Of a stretch of DNA of 64,000 nt, positions 52,781 to 63,216 are shown one piece after another (within the stretch, counting starts at the first letter, position 1; every line of letters starts with the position of its first letter). The DNA is taken from positions 62,001 through 126,000 of the forward strand of contig JAJOZX010009088.1 in NCBI GenBank assembly GCA_023014485.1. Direction: 5' to 3'. The position numbers and the translations under genes were made by a program. The notes under the pieces were generated by a model. The model saw only the letters and a program-made list of their open reading frames with translations. It was not told where the DNA came from and did not search any database. The stretch comes from Bathynomus jamesi. Taxonomy: Eukaryota > Arthropoda > Malacostraca > Isopoda > Cirolanidae.

Positions 52781-55245
52781 ATGGACAAATCGATGGCAAC
52801 CATAACTGGAAGAACTCTTGAAGCTACAAATAGAGAGTCATCAAAAGGAAAGGCGAAAATAACATCGCTACCTTCTCTAAGATCGGCCTCGGAAATTTTT
52901 TTAGATGGCCAACCGTCGTCCTCCATCAGTGGTAGCAAATTGCCAACAACACGGCAGGTTTTGCAATACTTCTTCAGTGTTATCCAGTACACTGCTAACA
53001 GGAAAGACGCATTCAAAGAAACCGTAAACAACGTCTTAAAGTTTTGGAACATGGCCCGCATTAAAACAATCACAAAGCTCAACTGCGAACGGAAGCTAGA
53101 GGCATTGTGGAAAGAGTGGCACTTACTCCAAAAGAGCAGAAAACGAGAAACTGACGCCGGAGGAAAACGGCAGAAGTTTTCGGACAGTGTGGACAAGCTG
53201 TGGGATATCGGAGCATCTGACGCTGTCGAAGATATAAAGAATCGACTGCTGTCCGACAAGGACAAGAAAGAAGACATTGACTTCTACCTCGATCAACGTG
53301 GTCCTCGGGTGGCAACGATGAGCGGGAACGATAAAGTTTTCTCTACATAGGTAGTAAGCATTGTGGCTGCTATCACACGTTCGGCGGATCCACCAGCAGA
53401 CCTCAATCAGTTCAGCATCTCGAAAGAAACGGCTCGCCGGGGAAGAGTGTCACATCGCCGTGAAGTGGCGACGGCTGTGAAGGACTCCTTCACACCACCG
53501 AGGCACACTGTTGTCCACTGGGATGGCAAAATGGTCAAGGTCAGTTGATTAAGTTTTCATAGCTATCAATTTAGTAATGAGATTCATGAAGCATAATGTC
53601 AATTAAAAAGAGAACTGAATGTGAACAAAAATACGTAGGTTACTTTACAACCATGAAATTGAAATATATGGCATGTGTTTCAGAACTTCCTTGGAACGGC
53701 GGAGCACCGCCAAGCAATTCTCATCTCCAGGGCTCCTCATTGCACAGAAGGAAAGTTGCTGTCAGTCCCAGCTGTTGCTGACGGCACCGGACTGTCGCAG
53801 GCGCGGGCAACCATACATGCTCTCGAAGATTGGGGATGTGAGGAGAGCGTCATCGGACTCTGCTTCGACACCACTTCCACCAACACGGGGAGGGTGCAGG
53901 GTGCAGTTGTCCGGCTGGAAAACATGCTCGGGCGACCGCTACTCCAGCTGGGATGCCGTCATCACGTCCTAGAGCTTATCGTGGGGGCAGTAGCCGTCAC
54001 CCTGCTCGGAAGGACTACGGCACCAACTGATCCTTTGTTTCAGCAGTTGAAGAGAAGGTTAGTTCATTTTTTGTGCAAGGTAAAGTTAGGACACACATGA
54101 TATTCCACTAGTTTATAAAACAGCAAGCCAAACCGGAACTTCAGAGTTTTCTCACACAATTTTCTTGTTTATTATTTTTGAAGATGGGACGAGCTCGATC
54201 TCTCGACCTACTGCAAGCTGCAGGTCGAGAATCTGGCGGAGAGTACGTGGCTAATAGAACTCCGGGACGCGGCGGTCAGCTTCCTGAGCACAGCTTCTGG
54301 TTTCGTCAGAGACGATTGCCGGGAAGTGGCAGAGATCACGCTCCTGGTACTCGGGACACAACCGCGCCGTGGCATTCACCTCATGCGCCCAGGAGCCTAC
54401 CACCACGCAAGATGGATGGCTAAAGTTAGTATTTTCAAACAAAAATAATCTAGAGATAAGTTTAAATGTTATTCAAAGATAAACATTTCATTATAACGCA
54501 AACAAAGTAATTGGTAACAATAAACCTGTCTTACTTACAATGGTGCCTATTCTGTTTCAGGTCATCTACTACACAAAACTGCTGATGTTCAGTAGGCAGC
54601 TGGAGCTCGACAAACTGCACAGGATCGTGGTGTTCATCGCTCTTCTGTACGTACCAGCTTGGTTGGCGGCCCCTGTAGCAGCTGATGCGCCGTTGAATGA
54701 CCTGGTACTATACCAGCGTTTTCTGAGATATAGGGCAGTGGACTGCGAGGTGGCAGAAGCGCAGTGGCAGTGATGAGGCGGCACTTCTGGTATCTGAGAC
54801 CTCAGACAGTCATCTTCGCTCTATGCAGCAACAAGGTGGATGGCACTGTGAAGCAACAGATGGCAGAGAAGCTGTCCCAGTGTCCCACCTCCCTGTACCC
54901 AAAGACTTCACATACGAGAACGTCTCAGTCGACGAGATGACGCTACTCCCCGACCTGATCGACGAGTCCTCCTGGTTCTTATTTGCAGGTCTGAAGATGT
55001 CTTCGTGGCTCACCCTGCCAACTGATAAGTGGGACGAGAACGAGGACTTTTGTCGTCTGAAGGATGTGATCTCTAATCTCCAGGTCACCAATGACGTCGC
55101 TGAAAGAGGAGTCCAACTGATACAAGACTATGCGAACACGGTCACAAAGGACGAGGCACAGCTGCAGGATCTTCTGCAAGTGGTGGAAAAGAACCGGAAA
55201 GAGCTCGGTGACTTCAAGAAGTCATCACTCGCCACGATGACATAA
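52781..55245 (+). pseudogene. Divergent hAT-like transposase (family 1), multi-exon, lightly damaged
   Basis: Exon A: an acceptor at 52736 (TTTTTTTGCAG) and first Met at 52781 (MDKSMATITGRTLEA). It has Lys/Arg-rich helical sequence and ends HWDGKMVK with donor AAG|GTCAGT at 53539. Exon B 53684-54057 has GLCFDTTSTNTG and GCRHHVLELIVG. Exon C 54184-54424 has WDELDLSTYCKL and PGAYHHARWMAK. Exon D 54561-55245 has VIYYTKLLMF, ESSWFLFAGL and TNDVAERGVQLIQDY. All three introns have GT-AG ends and the A-B and B-C phases agree. Candidate catalytic residues: Asp 53522-53524, Asp 53867-53869, Glu 55102-55104. Their spacings, 67 and about 324 codons, match Hermes (68 and 324). CRHH would be the CxxH motif. 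Damage: an in-frame TAG at 53348 and frameshifts at about 54770 and 54895. No BED finger was seen. Confidence 0.85.
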
Positions 55246-55733
55246 CACAGAGGGACAACGTTGCAGCCAGTGACGTGTGATAGTGGTCAATACAATGCAA
55301 AAGTGATTGTTCAAGTTATTGTTTCTTTCTTCCCTATTTGTCTGCTATTTGCTGATTTTTTTGAAAAGTATAGGTGATCGTGGTTTTTCCCATTATTTGG
55401 CACTACACTAGCACATTGGTATTACCTGTATACAGGCACAACTTTTAAACCGTTAGTCGTATGACATTGGAAGGCACACCAAACGACTTCTCTCATCAAG
55501 AGGATTCAGAAAACATCCCTACTTAATGATTTATCTTGATTCAGTAAAAAGTTAAAAAGTACACATTTAAAAAAAAAAACTCGTAATTTCAAGGTCGATG
55601 CGAGACCCCTAAATATTGATCAATTTTTGTAAAAATGGTACCAATGTGCTAGTATAGTGCGAAATAATGGGAAAAACTACGATAACCTATACTTTTAAAA
55701 AAAAATTGAAAAGTGGGCCACCCTACTGTACAC

Positions 55734-56536
55734 CCCCCTGAAGGCATGCATATGTGTATTTTCTGTTTTTCTGCTATATAATCGATATTTATTGCCAGAT
55801 GTGCTTTGTAATATGTCCTTTATAGGGTTTCCAGGGTCGCAGAACACGAATACGCATTCGTAATGGAACTTTGAAAAATCATTATGCGGAAATCCAAGGT
55901 GGCGGTCAAAATACAAATTTTTGGGCATTTAAAAGTGAAATGTGGATGGAAATACTACAAACATCCATGATACTATATTTAATTGGGGGTTTGCGACAAC
56001 ACTGAACAGAATTATGCAGTTGACAAGGTATCTGTGAGAACTAATATAGTTAAATCATGAACTTTCAACCCATCTGAGACAACCAAGGACAATAAGGAGA
56101 GTGCTAAGTGCACAAAGACCGATTCCAAGATAATTTTCACACATTCTATATTTGTATAAAGATCATAGTATATTACCATACACGCATATTGTTCATTTCA
56201 GTAATGTGTCTACTGCATGGTTAAACTCACTGATTTGACCTGAGCTTTACAGCTGACATTGCTGATAAAGCTTCAAATTAGTGGCATACGTTGAGGGGCA
56301 ATTTTCTGTAGTCCTTCATTAGACGAAATATATCACTAGTCTTTGGCACAGAAAGAGCGGTATCTCGTGCATATCTGACTTCGAGATAAAGACGGTTCAG
56401 CTTCTGCGAATCGTCCACATTTGATTCTTCGAGATAATTATCCATTTGCTCACTAGCCGTGAATGGCCCTCCTATTCTTTATAATTCTTCCTGGTCTCTA
56501 TTTCTCCTGCGGTCTACAGCGACATTCGCAATCTCT
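55734..56536. other. Outer element left end and 3' region of its gene
   Basis: 55734-55925 belongs to the outer inverted repeat. From 55930 to 56536 there is AT-rich non-coding sequence downstream of the minus-strand gene. No other feature seen. Confidence 0.5.
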
Positions 56537-58932
56537 TTAGTCTGTAATCCTTGCTTCTGTAATTGTTCTTGTCGTACGCTCCACTCTCATTATTTCCGAA
56601 ATTTTTACAGTTCCAATTTTCCTATAGTCTTTGAAAGACCCTGTTGGTTGTTTTTGAATCAACGCAAGAGATTTAGCTTTGACCTGCGCTGCCGACGCGC
56701 ACGCGAGTTGCTTGGCGCCTCTTCTGCCGAGTTCATAGTTGATGAACCCTACACTGCGCTCAGAGTCCAAGTTGTGAATTGGCGCCTTGTCCAGTTTTTC
56801 ACAGTCCATTTTTGAGAGAGCATGTTCCGCTGATTCGTCAAATTCTCCGAATCCAAAGATATCTCCCTTTTGTTTCTGAAATTCTCCAGCAAGCTTTGTG
56901 ACTTCAGTACTTATTTGGAGAGCTGTAGCTTTGATAGCATTGCAAATATCATCGTCATATCGTGTTTGTTGGAATCTTTCAAAAGAGACAAACTCAAATG
57001 CCGGCGTATCCACTTCCAACAGTTTAGCCGGATCAGTAGAAACGAGGTCTTGGTATAACTGTTGGAATGCTGGAATTAACTTTGAATAATTTGTACTGGT
57101 CGATATCGTCAGTGAAAGGAACGGCTCCACTAAATGAAGTCCAATGAGAACTCCAGCCGTGTACACAACTCTCAAGAAGTCCAGATCCAGGAAGCACCGT
57201 ACGATGCAGGCCAATTGGTTCGTCACATGCTCAAATTTTCCGAAAAGTGTTCCCACATCGTCAATGTGATATAAGGATATGGCACATGTCAACGTCAATC
57301 TGTTGAAACGTTCATCTTTTAGACTAACAGATTTGTTTCGCTTCGGCGCTATATGAGCGTCGAAATCGTTGGCTTTGTTCCACGGTTTGTGGTCACAGTC
57401 ATGATTTATCAATCTGGTTATACAGTCCAGCGCTTGTTCGGTCACACTCGAGGATGAAGCTGGAATATATTTTATCTCGCCCAATGGCATTTTCTATTTC
57501 GGTCCATTGTTTAGTGATCATTCGATTGAACATGAGAGTTGGGTGGACATTGGAAAACAAATGATCCGGGGCATGTTCTGATTCTAGCTTCTCGGCCACC
57601 ATTTGTTCGACAGAGAGATTATGGGATGTCTGATCAGTGATCACAAAGTCTATCTTTTCAAACAGTTCCTTCGAACTAACTCCGCTCGTTGCTTCCAATA
57701 TGTTCAACATGGCAACTTTCAAATCCGCCAAGTTCTCTCTACTTTCCGTAGCAATCGGAAATGTCGGGAGAGGTCTGTATTTTCCATGTACCGTCATTCC
57801 CTGCACCGAAAAAGAACCAGCTCCCTGTTTTTTCGAACCATCAAAAGAATAGGTAACTACCGACTTTTGATCTGATTGCATGATCTCTTTCGCAATTTCA
57901 TGCAATGCTAGCGCTTCAATGCCCTTTCCCGGCTTGTCGAATATTGCTAGACTGTGGTAGAGTGTCTAGGTCTACTAAGTCCGGCGATTCGTCATGAAAT
58001 TTCCATTTCCGACCAAATAGTTTATTGCCAACAATCACTACGGCTCCCGCAGCTTGACTATCTGACATGTGATGAGAACTTTTGAGCTGGTTCATTGCTT
58101 TGTAAACCTCGGGCCTTACTTTTCTGACACTTTCCCTTATGTGCTGGTACTTTGGCGGCAACTCATCCTTTTCAATTTTTTTTGTCTAGGGGACAGTTTA
58201 CGACGCTTCCGACCCGTAGACGTGGAAGGTTCATCTGATTCTGATGTGCTAATTTGGAAGTCAATATGATTCGGATCATCCTCAGATAGTTCACTGAAGC
58301 CTTCAGCTGAAGCCATTTCTTTATTCCTCGCTTTTTCCATCTCTGCTTCCTCTTTCATTCGCTCCAAACTCTGCAGATCTCTCATCCTGAGTTCCATGGT
58401 CTTATTCCATTTTCTGTCGACAAAACTCTCGCAAAACATTTTTCTATCATGTCTTTGGTCTTCCAGAAAGTCCCATTTTTCTCGAGTCATTTTCACACCA
58501 TAAAAATTTTCTAAGCGCTTTCTTACTTCATCGTCCGCGCAGAAGATATCAAAAAGTTATTTCACTTTTTCGTTGAAATCCTCGATTTTTTTATAATAGT
58601 TGTCGTTTCGGCGGTTTTTTCTGGTCTGAACTAATTTGATGAATCTTTCATACAGTTCCAAAATTTTCAGTTTGATGCGTTTAGTGGTGACTTGTATATA
58701 TATTACAAAAAATCCAGTGTTCTTGAAGGACGTCTGCAAGAATTCCGGCTGCAACTTCCTTTGACCTCTCAGTTTTACCGGCTCTATCCGGTCGGAGTAA
58801 GTACATGTTTTCCAAAATGTCCTTTTTCGTTGGAAGCAAGCCATTTGAAAAGTCAGCAGTTTCTATGTAGGTTGTTGAACCCAAGGTCTTCTGGGTGGAC
58901 GAGTGTGTACTTGGTGTCCGAGCGTAGCTCAT
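56537..58932 (-). pseudogene. Divergent hAT-like transposase (family 2)
   Basis: Read on the minus strand from 58932 (MSYARTPSTHSS). N-terminal: VAAGILADVLQEHWIF, then a Lys-rich segment (LVQTRKNRRNDNYYKKI), a coiled Glu/Arg/Met-rich helix (RMRDLQSLERMKEEAEMEKA) and an acidic Ser-rich linker (STSESDEPSTSTGRKRRKL). Core: VGNKLFGRKWKF, VVTYSFDGSKKQGAG with the first Asp (57842-57840), IDFVITDQTSHN with the second (57635-57633, 69 residues on), DHLFSNVHPTLMFNR (a CxxH-like site with Cys changed to Ser), and near the end APIHNLDSERSVGFINYEL with the Glu (56761-56759, about 291 codons on). C-terminus basic. Frameshifts near 58700, 58145, 57910 and 57440 and a stop at about 58557 break it. The order parallels family 1, but sequence similarity is low. 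Confidence 0.7.
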
Positions 58933-59441
58933 TGTTCACTCAGGTGTGAAGTCTGAAAATAGAAAAAAAGACAAGTTGCATCAGACTGGAAAACCTTGCG
59001 GCATGAAATGGGAGTCTTAGGGAATAAATAAAGGCACATACAACAATGTAATGAAAGCACAGTGAAGCATAATAATATTTTCGGTCCCTGAAACCAGCAT
59101 TAGATGTGGTATTTGGATGTTGGTCCACTAGGTGTCACTTATGTGCTGATGCTAATCAGACTGACAACTGGACAGTGTGGTATGAAAGATGATCGTGTCT
59201 GTGTTAATACATTCTTTAGTATATATCATAACATTAGGGATGCTGTCATCCATGACAATTTGATGAAAAATGGAGATTTTTGGCCGCCATATTAGATTTT
59301 CAAAATTCTGAGTACAGATTCGTGTTCTCCGACCCCGTAAACCTTATAAAGGACATATTACAAAGCAAATCTGGCAATAAATATGGATTTATAGCAGAAA
59401 AATACAATAATACACATATGTATACATTCAGGTGGTATGTA
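58933..59441. other. 5' region and right inverted end of the outer element
   Basis: 58933-59270 is leader sequence of the minus-strand gene with no frame of its own. 59275-59441 pairs with 55734-55925. The small plus-strand frame at 59104 has no support. Confidence 0.5.
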
Positions 59442-59825
59442 CAGTGCTTACAATAAGTCTCGCGCCTCTGTCTCGTCCCAAGCTAGTCTGTTAGGTATAA
59501 AATGGGCGGTCCTTATGGCAGCGGAGGTGTGTTCGGATTGGTGCACATAATTGCTCTAACCCCATCAATGACGTCCACATTATCATTGTGTCGATCACTC
59601 TATCTATTTATATATAGAGACATACTGTATATAGATATATATAGAGTATGCAGGGGATAACGTGTCTCAGTCCCAGCTATGGTAGTTGTCTTACAATTAA
59701 CAGTCCCAGGTGCAAGTTACGTTAACACCTCCACATAAACTACCCTGGACTAAAATAACATACGTGAAGCCTTTACCCACAAACCATTTAAAAGGTGTGA
59801 TTTAAAAGCGCTCTGTGTATCTCTC

Positions 59826-59856
59826 TGTGTGTGTCTCTTTGTGTGTGTGTGTGTGT

Positions 59857-59902
<46 letters not shown>
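59826..59902. repeat. (TG)n(TC)n microsatellite
   Basis: GT repeats followed by a long TC run inside the Tc1-like element. Confidence 0.95.
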
Positions 59903-59905
<3 letters not shown>

Positions 59906-60451
59906 CACACCGCATGACAATGTATCCATATAACGTTAATAATAACCGAAACTCGAGAAAATATACTCTCTGCCTTCCGCTCTATCCCAAATCCTTTTCT
60001 CTTAGTAACCTCTTAATACAAACTAATCTATCATATTTTGCGGCTTTTTAACTCTGGTAGGATTCAATTCCATTCCTATAGTGTAAGATACTTAAATTCA
60101 TGTGTGTATTATGCCATATGATGTGCGTAATAAATAATCATTTTTAAATAGTTGGAGCGTTCAAGGTCATCTGTAGTAATCTATAGACTACCCCCCTTAA
60201 GCCCACTCTCAACACTTAGATTCCCCTAAGACACAGGCGTCTTCAAGTAACATGAATGCGTAGAGATCTAAGGTGTTAGATTCCATATTATATAATTTAT
60301 GTGCTAGGTTTAAGAACGCTGGCATTGAAGGATGGAAGGAAGGGACAGTAAAAGCGACAATAGGTTTAATGAAGGAAGTGAAATGAGGATGAAGGTAAGC
60401 GTTGCTATGTCGAAGGAAACGAAGTTGGGTGGGGAATTACGAAGGGAGGAG

Positions 60452-60711
60452 GAAAGGGAGCCAGAGATTATTATTAATCTAATTCTGCCACCACGTTCTC
60501 CTGATATGAATCCGATTGTAAACCTTTGGGCAATAATGATTAACGAATGGGAGCAACGCAGTGAAAGAACATTTGAAGCACTTTTAGCTCACACCAGGAA
60601 TAGTTGCGAGAGTTTACGTCGAACACCAAACATTCCCTACAATCTGGCCTCTTCTATGCCGCAACGATAGCAAGAAATTATTGATGCCGGAGGAAGCTAT
60701 ACGAAATACTG
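60452..60711 (+). pseudogene. Tc1-like transposase, C-terminal remnant
   Basis: PPRSPDMNPIVNLWAIMINE (about 60490) is the block around the third catalytic residue of Tc1-type transposases; in intact members it reads SPDLNPIENLW, so Glu is Val here. Then SERTFEALLAHTRNSCESLR, and after a TAG at 60668 QEIIDAGGSYTKY, ending 60711. The DNA-binding domains and the first two catalytic Asp blocks are missing. The frame upstream (from 60332) is unrelated low-complexity sequence. Confidence 0.82.
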
Positions 60712-62175
60712 ATGTTAAAACCATGACGTAAATGTGTATCGAATATATATTTATGTTAATATAGAATTTTATTATATTTTTATGTTTGACATCTATAAAA
60801 GTATATATTGTGACCATGAAAGAACTTTACTTATCCTTAGTTAGAATCTTTTCTTGCAATGTCTACGCTCGTGATGATGATAATATATGCATTGTTGAAA
60901 CAAACTATGAAAAGGTAATCGTTTCAGGAAAAAAATAAAAACTGGCAATATCGAGGCCATCACATGTTTATGGGATTGTCATATGATATGCTACCAATAA
61001 CTCTTATATACTACTATATACAGTATACTATATTACGTAATAATTACGATGAACAAATCAAATGCAAATTTCTCTGATTCAAGGCCCACCAGTCTTGATT
61101 TAGACTAATGACTTTCATAAGATGGAATAGGTTACCACTTAAAACAATGGCTAAACTATCTATTAGTGAGACGACCGTGACTTCCTCGAAATGCGAGCGC
61201 GTGAGAGGTTCACTGAAGAATTTGATCATTAGATTCTTCACGTAGGATATGTATCACAAACAACAATATTGACAACAATTCCCAACAATTACTTAATATC
61301 AATCATTGCATTTGAGCAAATAATTTAGACCTGCGTCAAAATAACTTAGGTATCATGCCATGATTTGGGATATTTGCCGAATTAGTCGTTCTCTATAGTC
61401 TACAGTATATATTGAGACGGTATAATGTAATGCCCAGCTAATATTATGATGACTAGGATTGCTCCATAATCATCCCAACGTCCCGAAACTTGGTCATTCT
61501 GCTTCTTAATCATTTGTATTTTAAACACTAAAATGTAGCAGAAGTGACGTAATAATGGACGTCATTGATGGGGTTAGAGCAATTATGTGCACCAATCAGA
61601 ACAAACCTCCGCTGCCATAAGGACCGCCCATTTTATACCTAACAGACTAGCTTGGGACGAGACAGAGGCGCGAGACTTATTGTAAGCACTGTACATGGGG
61701 GTCAGAAGAGTCAAAAATCAAAAATCGTTTTTGACCCGAATTTCACTAATGGTGGTCCATATTTTGAGGGGGTCCTCACTTAGGAATTCCAAAAAATTCA
61801 AAATAACAACCCCCTCTAATATAAACTACAGTTTTGGGCACATTAAACAGTTATATAATGAGATACGGAAGTGCGAGTGTGAAGGGAAATACGAGCGTTG
61901 AAAATCACGAAGTATAGTTGGTGGGTAGATAATGGGACGATAAAGTTTCGGAAATAGACACGAGGCAAAACTAAAACAGTCGAAAGGAAATCAAAATCAA
62001 ACAGTTGAAAGCGAACTTGAGTGAGAACAACAAGGGTATTCTGTCTAAAATTAATAATAAAACTAATAACTACTGCACTAATATTAATAATAGTAATAAT
62101 AATAATAATGGTGTAATGATTGTAAGGCTAATAATAATGTTTATGATACTAAGTAATATCAAGAATAGTGGTGGG

Positions 62176-62392
62176 AAAAACTGAATGATGTTTGCAGGAA
62201 TAAGGACGGAAAAACTGAATGATGTTTGCAGGAATAAGGACGGAAAAACTGAATGATGCTTGTAGGAATAAGGACGGAAAAACTGAATGATGTTTGCAGG
62301 AATAAGGACGGAAAAACTGAATGATGCTTGTAGGAATAAGGACGGAAAAACTGAATGATGTTTGCAGGAATAAAGACGGAAAAATTAAACTA
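62176..62392. repeat. 34-bp minisatellite, six copies
   Basis: Units AAAAACTGAATGATG plus TTTGCAGGAATAAGGACGG have CTGAATG at 62181, 62215, 62249, 62283, 62317 and 62351. Copies 3 and 5 carry GCTTGTAGG in place of GTTTGCAGG, giving a two-unit alternation. Confidence 0.95.
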
Positions 62393-62573
62393 GATTATAA
62401 AGAGGTTTCTCGAAAATCGTAAATACAAAGAAAGGAAAAGGTTAGGTATTAAAAGTTTTTCCGAATTTTATTCTGGGTTTTGTGTTTTGGAGGTCTTTTT
62501 TGTGTTTTGGAGTCTTCTTTAAGTTTTATTCAGTTTGAATTTAAAAATACAATTTTTTCCATGTTGAGACTAC

Positions 62574-62574
<1 letters not shown>

Positions 62575-62651
<77 letters not shown>

Positions 62652-62679
62652 GTGTGTGTGTGTGGTGTGTGTGTGTGTA
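62575..62679. repeat. (TA)n(TG)n compound microsatellite
   Basis: TA repeats with an ATAATAT interruption, followed by TG repeats with single interruptions. Confidence 0.95.
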
Positions 62680-63148
62680 TAATTCTAAACAAAACACGCT
62701 TCTATACGGACGGTTTGCGATTGCGGATACTTCAAGCTTTTGGTCCAGTTCGTGTAGGGCAAGCATAAAGTAGTACGAGTGTGACTGTGATTAATACGGA
62801 TAAATTTGTTCTTCGTTGGGCTTGGGGAGGAATCTCAAACTTGCGATGCCTCTTGCACCAGGACTGATAATAACTTGCGGTGTCTGCAATACAAACTAAC
62901 GAAAATTGCAATTAATTGAATAGGGATATGGATGTTCTTTGGATTAGATTAACACAGAGTATTGTTGCTTTCAGTAGTGATGAACCACGTACGAAAGCTC
63001 GTCAATACTTTGACCCCTTAGTTTTTTGGCAATGCTGCTGCGAGCTGCTTGTTCCCTGAAATGGGCGTATGAGCAGAATGATGCTCTATGTAAAACGATG
63101 TTTAGCTTTTCATACTTCCTTCCACTTAAACTATGAATGCTCGATGAT

Positions 63149-63150
<2 letters not shown>

Positions 63151-63215
<65 letters not shown>
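63151..63215. repeat. (TA)n(GA)n compound microsatellite
   Basis: TA then GA repeats with one GC interruption near 63205. Confidence 0.95.

Positions 63216-63216
<1 letters not shown>

Larger units (their letters stand above)
52270..55725 (+). mobile_element. Divergent hAT-like transposon (family 1), 3456 bp
   Basis: A perfect 8-bp duplication CTGTACAC lies at 52262-52269 and 55726-55733. The termini are TAGGGTGGCCCACTTTTCAA on both sides, and the inverted ends are about 380 bp long with only scattered mismatches. Each end is itself bordered by an inverted ~65-bp module (GAAAAGTATAGGTGATCG ... GTGCTAGTATAGTG). It holds one multi-exon transposase gene on the plus strand. It is inserted in the left inverted end of the outer element. 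Confidence 0.93.
59442..61691 (+). mobile_element. Tc1-like element with 137-bp inverted repeats
   Basis: CAGTGCTTACAATAAGTC at 59442 and its complement ending 61691, flanked by TA (59440-59441 and 61692-61693). The inverted repeats extend about 137 bp (to about 59578 and from 61555) and are nearly identical, including TAAAATGGGCGGTCCTTATG and ATAATTGCTCTAACCCC. The interior keeps only the C-terminal part of a transposase and microsatellites. It splits the right inverted end of the outer element. Confidence 0.92.
52151..61818 (-). mobile_element. Outer DNA transposon with long inverted ends, twice invaded
   Basis: Ends TAGAGAGGGTTGTTA (52151) and, inward from 61818, TAGAGGGGGTTGTTATTTTG. With the two inserts removed, inverted similarity continues about 300 bp on each side (52151-52269 plus 55734-55925 against 59275-59441 plus 61692-61818; shared blocks CCTTTATAGG, AGCAGAAAAA, CATATGYAT). 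Flanking ATATAAA (52144-52150 and 61819-61825) is a 7-bp match in AT-rich DNA. Element length without inserts is about 4 kb, with a minus-strand transposase at 56537-58932. The inserts are 52270-55725 and 59442-61691. Confidence 0.78.

Noticed and set aside
53348..53350. Reading the TAG as the natural end of a first protein
   Set aside because: The same frame continues into HWDGK with conserved order, so a nonsense change is more likely; an unseen small intron is also possible.
60332..60451. N-terminal part of the Tc1-like frame as transposase
   Set aside because: The Lys/Glu/Arg-rich sequence lacks the paired-like DNA-binding motifs and joins the real C-terminal block only by chance frame continuity.
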